This document shows, piece after piece, positions 18,621 through 30,204 of a stretch of 64,000 bases of DNA (within the stretch, counting starts at the first letter, position 1; every line of letters begins with the position of its first letter). Position numbers and translations under genes: made by a program. Below the pieces are notes generated by a model. That model worked only from the letters and a program-made list of their open reading frames with translations. It searched no databases and had not been told where the DNA came from. This stretch comes from Lachnospiraceae bacterium (GTDB taxonomy: Bacteria > Bacillota > Clostridia > Lachnospirales > Lachnospiraceae), in contig JAFLTA010000005.1 in assembly GCA_022510685.1 (NCBI GenBank), positions 1-64,000 of the forward strand, written 5' to 3'.

Positions 18621-19786
18621 GATGTTCTCCCAACTTGTGTTAATAATCCTGTCAGACGCTGACGCAGAGTGTGTTGTTTTTTGACGGCTTCATATCCCTG
18701 TTTTGCAATCTGCATTCTGGCATCATCGTGTTCCAGATAAAAACGGCATTTCTGAATAAGTTCTTCGTTGGTTTCAAATGTTTCCAGTTCTTTGCCGATT
18801 TCAAACATTTCCGGGATTTCGCTTTGCAAATTGGTCAGCAGAAAACCGCCGCATCCCATAATATCCCAGATGCGTAAAGGTAAACCGGTTTGTATGTTGG
18901 GAATCGTCATATTTAGGTTGATGAGACTGTTTTTGTTGATTCCCGGCAACTCAGCATGATAATCTACCGGTCCATGACAGGTGACAAAGGGTAATGTCAG
19001 CTCTGTGTCTTCTGAAAACAGGTGCACATGAGTATCGGTTCGCCGCATAATAAAAGCGAGTCTCTGCAATGCTTCCATACGCTCCAAGGACGCCGCTTTA
19101 AAACCCAATACCGTAGTAGAAAATAAAAGCCGTACATCGGAATTGGAGCGGGGTGATTTTTGATAATCAATCACGGATTCTAGTTGTTCGCAGATAGAAT
19201 CGCTCAACAGTGTAGGAAGTATATTTCCGGCTGTGGAATGCAGCTGTGCCTCTAATGCGCAGTCAAGATATCCGCACAAGTAAGAGGGGAGGCTGCTGGC
19301 AATATCATCATAAGAATTGTGGGTATATAAATTTCCCACAAAGGAAATATCATACTGCTCCTTTGTTACGGGGAAGTGTTGATTCAAGCGTTCCACACAG
19401 GCACCAAGGGGAAGATAGTAGCAGTTTTCTACACCCATGACGCGCAGTGTCTCGTAGTCTTTTCTGTCAAATAAAAAAATCCGGTTACAGGAGTGGAAGA
19501 CAGACTGATGGTGCAGTCCCAGGAGCGGGCTGTCACACGTCCATGCAACATATAAAATATCCGTAATCTTGCAGGCATCGGAAAGCACCGGGAAATAATT
19601 AATGGAAAACAATACTTCTGCAGGATTGCTACGCAAAAATGTCACTAACTGCTCCACATAGTTGTCATCTTCTTCCGGATTGGTGATGGGCTCTGTGTAG
19701 CAAATCACATTGTGTCCTAAAGAACATAGTGTTTCGTAGATATCCTGTTGTTGATATGCTTTCCATTGATATAAAACAATATTCAT
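18617..19786 (-). CDS. CgeB/DUF3880-type glycosyltransferase-like protein
   Basis: 389 residues with a GT-B layout. The N-terminal part resembles DUF3880 ('VLFSINYFPVLSD', 'YVAWTCDSPL', 'IFLFDRKDY'), and the C-terminal part resembles the Glyco_trans_1_2 domain, with 'GLPLRIWDIMGCGGFLLT' as the likely nucleotide-sugar-binding region. Proteins of this kind are found in spore-coat glycosylation (CgeB) and in flagellin or surface glycosylation loci. The acceptor cannot be read from the sequence. It lies between the sensor-cyclase gene (2 nt upstream) and the aminopeptidase gene in one minus-strand operon. No signal peptide or membrane segment is seen. Confidence 0.75.
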   Translation of the reverse strand: MNIVLYQWKAYQQQDIYETLCSLGHNVICYTEPITNPEEDDNYVEQLVTFLRSNPAEVLFSINYFPVLSDACKITDILYVAWTCDSPLLGLHHQSVFHSCNRIFLFDRKDYETLRVMGVENCYYLPLGACVERLNQHFPVTKEQYDISFVGNLYTHNSYDDIASSLPSYLCGYLDCALEAQLHSTAGNILPTLLSDSICEQLESVIDYQKSPRSNSDVRLLFSTTVLGFKAASLERMEALQRLAFIMRRTDTHVHLFSEDTELTLPFVTCHGPVDYHAELPGINKNSLINLNMTIPNIQTGLPLRIWDIMGCGGFLLTNLQSEIPEMFEIGKELETFETNEELIQKCRFYLEHDDARMQIAKQGYEAVKKQHTLRQRLTGLLTQVGRTS

Positions 19787-19788
19787 AA

Positions 19789-21717
19789 TCAGCCTCCATG
19801 CTCCTGATGGTATTTTACCTTTTCGATATACATCTTTTCATCGGCAAACTTGATAAATTCATCCAGTGAAATATCTGAAGTTGGTACTGCGGTGACAATG
19901 CCGATACTGGAGCTGATCTGGTATGGTTTTCCGGAGTTGGCATTAAATTTATCCAGATAATTTTGAATTTTTTGACGGAATGTAGCTTCCTCATCTTCGG
20001 TATCGCATATCCAGGCAGCAACAAATTCATCACCGCCGAAACGGGCACAAGTAGCATTTTCAGGGGACATATTTGCCAATGCCTGTCCTACGGTGGAAAT
20101 GGCAATATCGCCATCTGCGTGCCCGTATGTATCATTTATGGGCTTGAGACCATTTAAATCTGCTGAGACTATGATGATACGCAGTTCATTTTCAATACAT
20201 TTCGTATATAACGGCTCAACCCGTTGATAGAATCCCCGGCGGTTGTACAAACCGGTCATAGGATCGTGGATGTATTTATTTTCCAACGAGGCAATAATAT
20301 TTTGTTGTCTGGAATGTGTCTTTGTGTTTTCCAACGCATTGCTGACATGCATAAGAAACTGATAGAGGTGCTCGATATTCATGCGTTCTGCGTCGTAGGC
20401 AACCGCCACATATCCGATGGTCATATCCAATACATGCAGCGGACAGAACATCAATGCATCCTCTGTGTCCAGAATATTTTTTAAACCCGGTAGCAGTGCA
20501 GAGGTATTAAAATCAATAATTCCCTGCCATTCCCCGTCAATGCGGGAGAGCATCATATTCATTCTGGCAGAGTAACCTATGCGATGAAAATTATTTTGCT
20601 CAATAATATCGAAAAGCTCCTCTTGCTCCACCAGAAAGTCATCTACAACACAGAGCCAGAACTTCTCACTCTGGAACTCATCCGCATACTGCATCAGATC
20701 ATTAAATACGCTGAAAAAGGAATCGTTATCCGTCAAGTCTGCCGCCATGTAAATCTGTATTTCATTAAAATGTTTGTCATTATTTAAGCGGGCGTGAAGC
20801 TTTTGGGTTTGCAAATTAAATTTTTTGCTGGCATTTTTCGTATCATATCCACATCCGCAGGAAGCCCCATATACAATTTCCAATAATATTTCCATGGGCT
20901 CATCCGGTTTTTTTCCGTTGATGATGTTGTTTATGATGCGGTATGCTCTGGAAACCGTTTCGTCTACATCGTATCGAATGGTGGTGATGGGCGGGATGAA
21001 ATCCAATGCCTCTTCAATACCGTCGAAGCCTGTAACAGCGACATCATCCGGTACAGTATAACCGGCATCTGCCAGGTATTGAATCGTAGCAATTGCCATA
21101 CTGTCATTGGCGCATACGATGACATCCGGAAATGGTAAATCACTATCTAAAAATGATTTTACCACTTCGTGGGTCGGCCCATACCAAAAATCACCATACC
21201 CGATGCGGTCTTCTTCTACGGGAATTCCATAATCCGTCAATATATCACGGTATATCTGGAGCCGTTCCTCAGAAAAGGCATTACCTTTGATTCCCGCTAT
21301 AAAATTTATGCGTTTGTAGCCATGCTCTTCAATCAGATGAGAGAGCAGTTTGCGCATGGTGGATTCATATTCGTACAGAATGTTATAACATCCATCTACC
21401 GGTTGTTCTATAGATATTACGGGAACATCGTTATTTTTTGCCTGCTCGACAATGGTATTTCGCACTTCATCATTTTTTATCGTAGTAGAAAGCATAATGA
21501 GACCGTCCAGCAGATCATAATTGATCAGTTGAAAAATATTACCTTCTCCCGTATCGTGTTTCTGTTTCCAATAGAGCGGACTGAAGGCATTAAAAAAGAG
21601 AACCTTATAATGAAACTGACTGGCAAGTTTCTTAAAGGCAGCTAAAAATCGGTCATTGTAATCTGTACTGATATCCGCAACGCAGACTCCGATCACTTTC
21701 GTATTACTATCCAACAA
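19789..21717 (-). CDS. LacI-type sensor domain fused to a diguanylate cyclase
   Basis: 642 residues. Residues 5-290 are a LacI/GalR-type periplasmic-binding fold ('IGVCVADISTDYNDRF', 'VTGFDGIEEA', ending in 'GASCGCG'), but there is no helix-turn-helix and no signal peptide or membrane segment, so the sensor sits in the cytoplasm. About 180 residues of linker lead to a GGDEF domain with an intact active site, RFGGDEF at 559-565 (general family: makes cyclic di-GMP from GTP). No RxxD inhibitory site is visible just upstream of the motif. It probably makes c-di-GMP in response to a small ligand such as a sugar. First gene of the operon with the glycosyltransferase and aminopeptidase. Confidence 0.9.
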   Translation of the reverse strand: MLDSNTKVIGVCVADISTDYNDRFLAAFKKLASQFHYKVLFFNAFSPLYWKQKHDTGEGNIFQLINYDLLDGLIMLSTTIKNDEVRNTIVEQAKNNDVPVISIEQPVDGCYNILYEYESTMRKLLSHLIEEHGYKRINFIAGIKGNAFSEERLQIYRDILTDYGIPVEEDRIGYGDFWYGPTHEVVKSFLDSDLPFPDVIVCANDSMAIATIQYLADAGYTVPDDVAVTGFDGIEEALDFIPPITTIRYDVDETVSRAYRIINNIINGKKPDEPMEILLEIVYGASCGCGYDTKNASKKFNLQTQKLHARLNNDKHFNEIQIYMAADLTDNDSFFSVFNDLMQYADEFQSEKFWLCVVDDFLVEQEELFDIIEQNNFHRIGYSARMNMMLSRIDGEWQGIIDFNTSALLPGLKNILDTEDALMFCPLHVLDMTIGYVAVAYDAERMNIEHLYQFLMHVSNALENTKTHSRQQNIIASLENKYIHDPMTGLYNRRGFYQRVEPLYTKCIENELRIIIVSADLNGLKPINDTYGHADGDIAISTVGQALANMSPENATCARFGGDEFVAAWICDTEDEEATFRQKIQNYLDKFNANSGKPYQISSSIGIVTAVPTSDISLDEFIKFADEKMYIEKVKYHQEHGG

Positions 21718-21775
21718 ACCCGCTGTACCTCCCTATTGCTATCTTGGCACGGTGATAATATAACGTACACATTAT

Positions 21776-21804
21776 ATTATATTTTAAAATAGGATGTACT
21801 TCAA
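21776..21804 (-). promoter_or_regulatory. Promoter of the sensor-cyclase operon
   Basis: Minus-strand TTGAAG (21799-21804), 17-nt spacer and TATAAT (21776-21781), about 60 nt upstream of the start codon. Confidence 0.55.
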
Positions 21805-21918
21805 GTGTTAATGAATGCAAAATATATTTTTCCCATCAAAGTAATTTATTATATAGGGCATTATGCAATTTGCTATGAATAGTACAAACAATTTCGGTCA
21901 ATAATCGAACATATGTAC

Positions 21919-21947
21919 TTGTTTCTTGTGCAAAAACGTGTTATACT
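21919..21947 (+). promoter_or_regulatory. Promoter of uvrA
   Basis: TTGTTT (21919-21924) and TATACT (21942-21947), 17 nt apart. No SOS (LexA) box of the GAAC-N4-GTTC Gram-positive type is evident close to it. Confidence 0.45.
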
Positions 21948-22007
21948 TTACATGGGAAAGACATCATTGTTAATGTAAAATATTGAACACGAGATGGGAG
22001 AATGGCT

Positions 22008-24857
22008 ATGGGTAGGCATGATGAGCTAAAGAAATATATTAAAATCAGAGGAGCAAGAGAGCACAATCTAAAGGGAATCGATATCGATATTCCCCGTGAC
22101 GAATTTGTGGTGATAACGGGATTGAGCGGTTCCGGAAAGTCTTCTCTGGCATTTGATACGATTTATGCGGAGGGGCAGAGGCGTTATATGGAATCCCTCT
22201 CATCCTATGCCCGTATGTTTTTGGGGAGGATGGAGAAGCCGAATGTGGAGAGTATAGAAGGGTTATCGCCTGCAATCTCCATAGACCAGAAATCTACTAA
22301 CCGGAATCCGCGTTCTACGGTAGGTACAGTGACGGAGATATACGACTATTATCGTCTGTTGTTTGCCCGTATCGGCATACCCCATTGTCCAAAATGCGGA
22401 AAAGAGATTAAGCGACAGACCATAGACCAGATTGTGGATGAGATCATGGGTTATCCTCAGGGAACCCGTCTGCAGCTATTGGCGCCGGTAGTACGGGGGC
22501 GTAAAGGCGAGCACGCTAAGGTATTCCAATCAGCAAAAAAGAGCGGTTATGTGCGTGTTGTAGTTGATGGACATGTCTATGACCTGTCTGAAACCATTAA
22601 GTTGGAGAAAAATAAAAAGCATAATATTGAGATTATGGTTGACCGTCTTGTAGTCAGAGAGGGGATTGAGAAGCGGCTGGCAGATTCTATTGAGAGTGTT
22701 ATGCGCCTGTCGGATGGTCTGCTGACAGTAGATATTCCGGGGGAGCGTCAGGTGAATTTCAGTCAGAGCTTTTCCTGTGCAGATTGTGGCATCAGCATTG
22801 AGGAAATTGAGCCGAGAAGCTTTTCTTTTAACAATCCTTTCGGTGCCTGTGAGACCTGTGCCGGCATTGGGTATAAAATGGAATTTTCCGAGGAGTTAAT
22901 GATTCCCGATCCTTCCGTCAGTCTTGCGGACGGTGCAATTATCGTGCCGGGCTGGCAGTCCTCCAAAGAACCGGGAAGTTATACCCGTTGTACGTTAGAA
23001 GCGTTGGCAAAGTCATATAAATTTGATCTGAGTACCCCTTATGAGGAGCTGCCGGACGATATTCGGCATATGATCATGTACGGTACTGACGGTCGTGTGG
23101 TGCAGGTGCATTATCGCGGACAGCGGGGTGTTGGTATTTATGATGTGGTGTTCGAGGGTGTTATTGCCAATGTGCAGAGGCGGTACCGGGAAACGCATTC
23201 TGAACTTGCCAAGAAAGAATATGAGAGTTTTATGCAGATTACCCCGTGTGAAACCTGTGGAGGCAGACGATTGAAGGAAACGTCCCTCGCAGTGACGGTC
23301 GGGGATAAAAACATTGCAGAAGTTACGGAGATGTCCATCAGGGATTTGGCGCATTTTATGGATACCTTGAAGCTTAACAAGAGACAGCAGACAATCGGCG
23401 AGTTGGTCCTGCGGGAAATACATGCCCGTGTAGGTTTTTTGATGGATGTGGGACTGGATTATTTGAGTCTGTCCAGAAATGCTGGCTCCCTTTCCGGTGG
23501 TGAGGCACAGAGAATTCGTCTGGCAACGCAGATCGGATCCGGATTGGTGGGTGTTGCCTATATCTTGGACGAGCCCAGCATCGGACTGCATCAGCGTGAC
23601 AACGACAAACTGCTGAAAACCTTGCTGAAACTCAGAGATTTGGGAAACACTTTGATTGTGGTAGAGCACGATGAAGATACGATGCTTACGGCAGATTACA
23701 TTGTGGATATCGGACCGGGAGCGGGAGCTTACGGAGGAGAGGTCGTTGCTGCAGGCACGGCAAAGGAAATCATGAAGGTGAAAGAATCTGTCACAGGCGC
23801 GTATCTTAGTGGCAGACGTGAGATTGCCATTCCGCCGAAGCGCAGAAAACCTGCTGGTTGGATGGAAGTAAAGGGAGCTGAAGAAAACAATCTTAAGAAG
23901 GTCAACGTGAAATTTCCGATAGGGGTCATGACTTGTGTGACCGGTGTTTCCGGTTCCGGCAAGAGTTCTCTCGTCAACGAAATCCTGTATAAGAGTCTGG
24001 CAAAGCAGCTGAACAGAGCACGGTGCATTCCGGGAAAGTATAAAGGCATCAAAGGATTAGAACAGCTTGACAAAGTGATTGATATCGACCAGTCACCTAT
24101 CGGGCGCACGCCCCGTTCCAATCCTGCCACCTATACCGGTGTATTTGATATGATTCGCGATTTGTTTGCGTCTACACCGGATGCCAAGGCAAAAGGCTAT
24201 AAAAAAGGGAGATTCAGTTTTAATGTAAAGGGCGGACGCTGTGAGGCGTGCTGCGGAGATGGAATTGTGAAAATCGAGATGAATTTCCTGCCGGACATTT
24301 ATGTTCCCTGTGAGGTATGTGAAGGGAAACGCTACAACCGGGAGACGTTGGAAGTAAAATATAAAGGAAAGAGTATCTTTGACGTGCTTGACATGACGGT
24401 GGATGAGGCATTGCCTTTTTTTGACGCGATACCGTCGATACGTCGCAAAATTCAAACCTTGTATGACGTAGGACTGTCCTATGTGAAACTGGGACAACCT
24501 TCCACGACACTGTCGGGAGGTGAGGCGCAGCGCATTAAGCTTGCCACGGAGCTTAGCCGGAGAAGTACGGGAAAGACGGTTTATGTCCTGGATGAACCTA
24601 CCACGGGACTGCATTTTGCAGATGTAGAGCGTCTCATTAATATATTGCACCGCCTGGCGGAGGGTGGCAATACGGTGATTGTGATTGAACACAATCTGGA
24701 TGTCATTAAGACGGCAGATTATATTATCGATTTAGGACCGGAGGGAGGAGACCGGGGAGGCACCATTGTAGCGACGGGGACGCCGGAGCAGGTGGCAAAA
24801 AATCCGGATTCTTATACGGGCGTCTATGTGAAAAAAATGTTAGAGCGCGGCAAATAG
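22008..24857 (+). CDS. uvrA: UvrABC excinuclease subunit A
   Basis: 949 residues; the damage-recognition ATPase of nucleotide excision repair. Two ABC modules are complete: Walker A '[12 protein letters not shown]' and '[12 protein letters not shown]', and signature 'LSGGEAQRI' in each half. Zinc-binding Cys clusters are seen at 'CPKCGK' in the first module, 'CADCG' with 'CETC' in the middle, and 'CEAC' with '[10 protein letters not shown]' in the second. GGGAG at 21996-22000 suits the ATG at 22008 better than the one at 22002. uvrB is not next to it; the gene is expressed from its own divergent promoter region shared with the sensor-cyclase operon. Confidence 0.97.
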   Translation: MGRHDELKKYIKIRGAREHNLKGIDIDIPRDEFVVITGLSGSGKSSLAFDTIYAEGQRRYMESLSSYARMFLGRMEKPNVESIEGLSPAISIDQKSTNRNPRSTVGTVTEIYDYYRLLFARIGIPHCPKCGKEIKRQTIDQIVDEIMGYPQGTRLQLLAPVVRGRKGEHAKVFQSAKKSGYVRVVVDGHVYDLSETIKLEKNKKHNIEIMVDRLVVREGIEKRLADSIESVMRLSDGLLTVDIPGERQVNFSQSFSCADCGISIEEIEPRSFSFNNPFGACETCAGIGYKMEFSEELMIPDPSVSLADGAIIVPGWQSSKEPGSYTRCTLEALAKSYKFDLSTPYEELPDDIRHMIMYGTDGRVVQVHYRGQRGVGIYDVVFEGVIANVQRRYRETHSELAKKEYESFMQITPCETCGGRRLKETSLAVTVGDKNIAEVTEMSIRDLAHFMDTLKLNKRQQTIGELVLREIHARVGFLMDVGLDYLSLSRNAGSLSGGEAQRIRLATQIGSGLVGVAYILDEPSIGLHQRDNDKLLKTLLKLRDLGNTLIVVEHDEDTMLTADYIVDIGPGAGAYGGEVVAAGTAKEIMKVKESVTGAYLSGRREIAIPPKRRKPAGWMEVKGAEENNLKKVNVKFPIGVMTCVTGVSGSGKSSLVNEILYKSLAKQLNRARCIPGKYKGIKGLEQLDKVIDIDQSPIGRTPRSNPATYTGVFDMIRDLFASTPDAKAKGYKKGRFSFNVKGGRCEACCGDGIVKIEMNFLPDIYVPCEVCEGKRYNRETLEVKYKGKSIFDVLDMTVDEALPFFDAIPSIRRKIQTLYDVGLSYVKLGQPSTTLSGGEAQRIKLATELSRRSTGKTVYVLDEPTTGLHFADVERLINILHRLAEGGNTVIVIEHNLDVIKTADYIIDLGPEGGDRGGTIVATGTPEQVAKNPDSYTGVYVKKMLERGK

Positions 24858-24913
24858 GTTAAAAATTGTGCTGTCAATGAAGATGGTGGTAATGATGGAA
24901 CGAGGTGAAGAGA

Positions 24914-25501
24914 ATGGGAAGTCAAAATGGTTTCTTTGCCATGATGGCAAGGATGAAATATATCGAGCGATGGGCATTGATGCGAAATTCCGTTACTGAA
25001 AATATCAGTGAGCATTCTCTGGAGGTGGCAATGTTGGCACACGGGCTGGCAGTAATAGGCTGTAAACGTTTTGGCAAGACCTATTCTCCGGAGAGAATTG
25101 CTCTGTTGGGTATGTATCATGATTGTACAGAGATTATTACCGGGGATATGCCTACACCGGTCAAGTACGGCAGTGAGGAAATAAAGGAAGCATACAAGAC
25201 GATGGAAAATGCTGCGGCATATCGTTTGCTAAATATGCTGCCGGGGGACTTGCGGGAGGAATATGAGGCGTATTTTCTGCTGAAATCTTTTTCCAAAGAG
25301 GAGAAGCGAATTGTCAAGGCGGCTGATAAACTGTCAGCACTGATAAAGTGCATCGAGGAGGAAAAGGCAGGCAATCATGAATTTTGCAGTGCCAAGGAAG
25401 CTACTTTGCGTGGCCTACAGGAAATGGAGCTGCCGGAGGTGGCAGTGTTTTGCCGGGAATTTCTGCCGGAGTATGAAAAAACATTAGACGAACTGTCGTG
25501 A
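24914..25501 (+). CDS. HD-domain 5'-nucleotidase, YfbR-like
   Basis: 195 residues. HD phosphohydrolase with 'SEHSLEVAMLAHGL' (first His), 'GMYHDCTEIITGDMPTPVKY' (HD pair and the Glu/Asp following) and 'KAADKLSALIKC' (last Asp). This is the pattern of E. coli YfbR, a dNMP-specific 5'-nucleotidase that balances nucleotide pools. The frame opens at a GTG (24905), but the GAGGTG site directly upstream favours the ATG at 24914. The gap to uvrA is 56 nt, so both may be on one transcript, which would link nucleotide turnover and repair only loosely. Confidence 0.85.
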   Translation: MGSQNGFFAMMARMKYIERWALMRNSVTENISEHSLEVAMLAHGLAVIGCKRFGKTYSPERIALLGMYHDCTEIITGDMPTPVKYGSEEIKEAYKTMENAAAYRLLNMLPGDLREEYEAYFLLKSFSKEEKRIVKAADKLSALIKCIEEEKAGNHEFCSAKEATLRGLQEMELPEVAVFCREFLPEYEKTLDELS

Positions 25502-25548
25502 TTCTAGTGGGATGGGTATTTTCCGCAACAAAATAAAATAATTTCTTA

Positions 25549-25577
25549 TTTCTTTTTTGGAAAAAATAGGGTATAAT
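25549..25577 (+). promoter_or_regulatory. Promoter of fba
   Basis: A TATAAT box at 25572-25577 with a weak -35 (TTTCTT, 25549-25554), 17 nt apart; leader about 85 nt. Confidence 0.45.
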
Positions 25578-25668
25578 AGGCATGGTTTATATTGAACACT
25601 CTGCATGCACCATGAAAACGGTGTTTGTGGAAATATAATTTACAGAATCAGAAGATGGAGGGAAAATT

Positions 25669-26532
25669 ATGTTAGTATCAGCAAAAGAAATGCTTACCAA
25701 GGCAAAAGCCGGCAAATATGCGGTTGGTCAGTTTAACATCAACAATCTGGAGTGGACAAAGTCTATTCTGTTGACAGCACAGGAACTGAAATCCCCGGTT
25801 ATTTTAGGTGTGTCTGAGGGTGCCGGAAAGTACATGTGTGGTTACAAGACGATTGTTGGCATGGTTGAGGGTATGATAGAGGAATTGGGAATTACCGTTC
25901 CGGTGGCACTTCATTTGGATCACGGTTCATACGAAGGTGCAAAAGCTTGTATCAATGCAGGATTTTCTTCTATCATGTTTGACGGTTCTCATCTGCCAAT
26001 CGAGGAGAACATTGCAAAGACAACAGAACTTGTAAATGCCTGTGGTGTTTTGGGACTTTCTCTGGAGGCAGAGGTTGGCTCAATCGGCGGTGAGGAAGAC
26101 GGTGTTGTAGGTGCCGGAGAGTGTGCAGACCCGGATGAATGTAAAGCAGTTGCAGATCTTGGTGTAACTATGTTGGCAGCAGGTATCGGTAATATTCACG
26201 GTAAGTATCCGGATAACTGGGCAGGACTTAGCTTTGAAACACTGGATGCGATTCAGGCAAAGACGGGAGATATGCCGTTAGTGCTTCACGGAGGTACAGG
26301 TATTCCTGAAGATATGATCAAGAAAGCCATCTCCTTAGGTGTGGCTAAGATTAACGTAAATACAGAATGTCAGTTGGCATTCCAGGAGGCTACACGTAAG
26401 TATATTGAAGCAGGCAAGGATCTGGAAGGTAAGGGATTTGACCCGCGTAAACTTCTCGCACCGGGTGCTGAGGCAATCAAGGCTACGGTGAAAGAAAAGA
26501 TGGAACTGTTTGGCTCCGTTGGAAAAGCCTGA
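25669..26532 (+). CDS. fba: Class II fructose-bisphosphate aldolase
   Basis: 287 residues; splits fructose-1,6-bisphosphate into the two triose phosphates in glycolysis. Zinc-dependent class II features are clear: 'ALHLDHG' with the catalytic Asp and a metal His near residue 85, 'SIMFDGSHLP', the metal-binding region 'NIHGKYP', and the phosphate-binding 'HGGTGIP' and 'KINVNTE'. A strong GGAGG ribosome site precedes the ATG. It is monocistronic, framed by its own promoter and a long hairpin, as expected for a highly expressed central-metabolism gene. Confidence 0.97.
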   Translation: MLVSAKEMLTKAKAGKYAVGQFNINNLEWTKSILLTAQELKSPVILGVSEGAGKYMCGYKTIVGMVEGMIEELGITVPVALHLDHGSYEGAKACINAGFSSIMFDGSHLPIEENIAKTTELVNACGVLGLSLEAEVGSIGGEEDGVVGAGECADPDECKAVADLGVTMLAAGIGNIHGKYPDNWAGLSFETLDAIQAKTGDMPLVLHGGTGIPEDMIKKAISLGVAKINVNTECQLAFQEATRKYIEAGKDLEGKGFDPRKLLAPGAEAIKATVKEKMELFGSVGKA

Positions 26533-26566
26533 CATTTTGTCAAAAGAAAAAGACAGATGTATATGT

Positions 26567-26602
26567 TAAGAAACAGTTTTGCGAATGCAAAACTGTTTCT
26601 TA
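26567..26602 (+). terminator. Long perfect hairpin after fba
   Basis: A flawless 16-bp stem (26567-26582 with 26587-26602) with a GAAT tetraloop. The usual T-run after the stem is missing, so it may stabilise the fba mRNA 3' end as much as terminate it. Confidence 0.6.
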
Positions 26603-26622
26603 CGCTATAGATGAGGAACAGC

Positions 26623-27063
26623 ATGAATCAAGCAGAATTTTTGGCAGTATTGCGTGAAAGTCTGGAGGGAAATATCCCACAGGCAGAATTAGAAGAAAAT
26701 ATAATCTATTACAGGGAATATTTTGAAAGCAGTGATTGCAGCGACACGGAATTGTGTGAACAGCTTGGGAATCCCAGATTGATTGCAAAGTCCATTATTG
26801 AAGCGTATCTTGCATCAAAAGGAGCAGAGGCAGAGCAATATACCGGAAAGGCGCGTAGTGAGTACAGTCGTCGTCATAGTGCTGCCTCCGGCGAAAGTGG
26901 ACAAAATTCGGTAGTCGGGCATGTTCTGCATATGCTTCTGCAGGGAATCATCGGAATCGGTCTTTTGGTCGGGCTGATACTTTTTTTGCGTGTGGCATTG
27001 GTGATTATTATCCCAATTGCATTTGTGATACTGATATGGAAATTGATTCGGGGAACCCTGTAA
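26623..27063 (+). CDS. DUF1700-like small membrane protein
   Basis: 146 residues from the ATG 6 nt after GAGG; an in-frame ATG at 26611 lacks a site. The N-terminal 70 residues match the DUF1700 pattern: an opening 'FLAVLRESL', then 'ENIIYYREYFESS' and 'LGNPRLIAKSIIEAY'. A Ser/Gln linker leads to two closely spaced hydrophobic segments at the C-terminus. DUF1700 proteins often pair with PadR regulators or sit beside envelope genes; neither is here. The function is unknown. Confidence 0.7.
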   Translation: MNQAEFLAVLRESLEGNIPQAELEENIIYYREYFESSDCSDTELCEQLGNPRLIAKSIIEAYLASKGAEAEQYTGKARSEYSRRHSAASGESGQNSVVGHVLHMLLQGIIGIGLLVGLILFLRVALVIIIPIAFVILIWKLIRGTL

Positions 27064-27086
27064 TTTAGGACGTATACCCCTAATGA

Positions 27087-28594
<1,508 letters not shown>

Positions 28595-28638
28595 GCTGAC
28601 TTTGAACGGGAGTATAAGAGACAGGAGTGCAGGGAGTG

Positions 28639-29487
28639 TCATGCTCTTGCGGTACGTATCGCCTCCAGATATTCTTCCGGCACTGCCAGGTTTCCCATTC
28701 CGGTACCTAAGGAAATGGCAGGTTTGTTGCTGCCGTGGAAGTCGGAACCGCCGCTGGGGAGCAGTTCAAATTCTTTTGCCAGCCTCATTGCAAAGGTTTC
28801 GTCTTGTTTGCTATAGGTAGAATATTTTACCTCCAAGCCCATCAAACCATAGTCCTTTAACTCAGCGAGCAGGTCGCGTATTTCCTTTTCGCTCAGGTTG
28901 TAGAGGAGGGGATGCGCCAAAATGGGGACCCCGCCTGCAGCAAGTATCATTTGGATGCCCTGTTCTCGTGAATAATATTCTCGTGGAACGTAGTAGGGGG
29001 CTTTCTGATCGAGATAGCCGTTGAAGGCTTCTGCTGTGTTTTTTACTACACCATATTTGATGAGCAGTCTGGCGAAATGGGCACGGGTAACCACCGTGTC
29101 GGGGTTGCCTTCTGTCAATTCCTCCATGGTAATGGGGATGCCGTCTTTGCGGAAACGTTCCGCCATTTCTTCATTTCTTGCATCTCTGCGCGCGATCATC
29201 ACAGCAGACATTTCCTTTAAATCTTTATATGTGTAATCTATGAACAATCCTACAATATGAATATCACGGTCGCGGAAGCCGACGGAAAGTTCTGTCCCCG
29301 GTATGATTTCCGGAGAACCCGGTGTATCTGCGGCAGCAGACAGGATGTGGGGGATGCCGTCCACGGTATCATGGTCGGTCAGTGCCATGGCTTGGATGCC
29401 ACAGTCTCGTGCCTTTTGTACCAGCTCTACCGGAGTGCAGGTACCATCTGAATAGTTTGAGTGAACGTGTAAATCAACTGTATGCAT
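28639..29487 (-). CDS. PHP-domain phosphoesterase (YciV/RNase AM-like)
   Basis: 282 residues, starting at the ATG that follows AAGGAGG (29494-29500 on the minus strand); the frame upstream has no site. The PHP metal motifs are complete: 'DLHVHSNYSDGT', 'LTDHDTVDG', 'ILAHPLLY' and 'GSDFHG'. This subgroup includes E. coli YciV (RNase AM/TrpH), which acts on 3'-phosphoadenosine phosphate and trims RNA 5' ends. It interrupts the tgt-yajC-secDF block on the opposite strand. Confidence 0.85.
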   Translation of the reverse strand: MHTVDLHVHSNYSDGTCTPVELVQKARDCGIQAMALTDHDTVDGIPHILSAAADTPGSPEIIPGTELSVGFRDRDIHIVGLFIDYTYKDLKEMSAVMIARRDARNEEMAERFRKDGIPITMEELTEGNPDTVVTRAHFARLLIKYGVVKNTAEAFNGYLDQKAPYYVPREYYSREQGIQMILAAGGVPILAHPLLYNLSEKEIRDLLAELKDYGLMGLEVKYSTYSKQDETFAMRLAKEFELLPSGGSDFHGSNKPAISLGTGMGNLAVPEEYLEAIRTARA

Positions 29488-29608
29488 AAATTGCCTCCTT
29501 GTGTTTCTTTTTAAATCCGATATCATTTCATTTAATTAGTATAGCATAAAATGTAAAAAAAAGCATAGATAGTAAAGAAGAAATGTTTGGATAACAGGGG
29601 GAATTTGT

Positions 29609-29995
29609 ATGAAAGGAAATGGAGTGGTATCGTTTCTTGTGGTTTTAGGGGGGATGTATCTTCTCTCTGCATTGCTGTTGGCAATAGGTGCAGGGATTTT
29701 GTGGAAAGTAGGTGCCGGAAGTCATATGATTAGCGGTGCGGTGATTGCGGTCTATGTGATTGTGAACTTTATCGGTGGTTTTATTCTTGGAAAATGGCGT
29801 GGAAAACAGAAATTGCTGTGGGGATGTCTGATAGGTGTCATTTATTTTGCTGTCTTGGTTCTGGCAGGTGTATGCTTTATGGGGACGCAGCTGACTGGTA
29901 ATTCCTGGATATTCAGTGGGATTTTTGTCTGTGGAGTCACCGGGATGCTTGGGGGGATGCTGGCTCCGGCAAACACTGTGAAAAAGGGGAATTAA
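29609..29995 (+). CDS. TIGR04086-family four-helix membrane protein
   Basis: 128 residues with four hydrophobic segments (about 6-30, 38-60, 68-90, 96-118) and glycine-rich turns. Length, topology and location between yajC and secDF match the TIGR04086 family of Firmicutes, whose function is unknown. A GGGGGAA site precedes the ATG by a short distance. Confidence 0.7.
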   Translation: MKGNGVVSFLVVLGGMYLLSALLLAIGAGILWKVGAGSHMISGAVIAVYVIVNFIGGFILGKWRGKQKLLWGCLIGVIYFAVLVLAGVCFMGTQLTGNSWIFSGIFVCGVTGMLGGMLAPANTVKKGN

Positions 29996-30204
29996 TCTTA
30001 TGTAACTCTTATGTAATAATTTGTTAATAAAAAAAACAACAAAAAGCGATACTATTTTCAAATAATGTGTTATTATATAAAGACAACGCTGGAATAAAAA
30101 GGTATTTTATTTATTGAAATTCAGGTGTCAAAATATAAATAAACAAGAAAAACGGGAGAAAATGGAAATAATGAGAGAGAACATAGATGGATGGAGGGCT
30201 CAAG

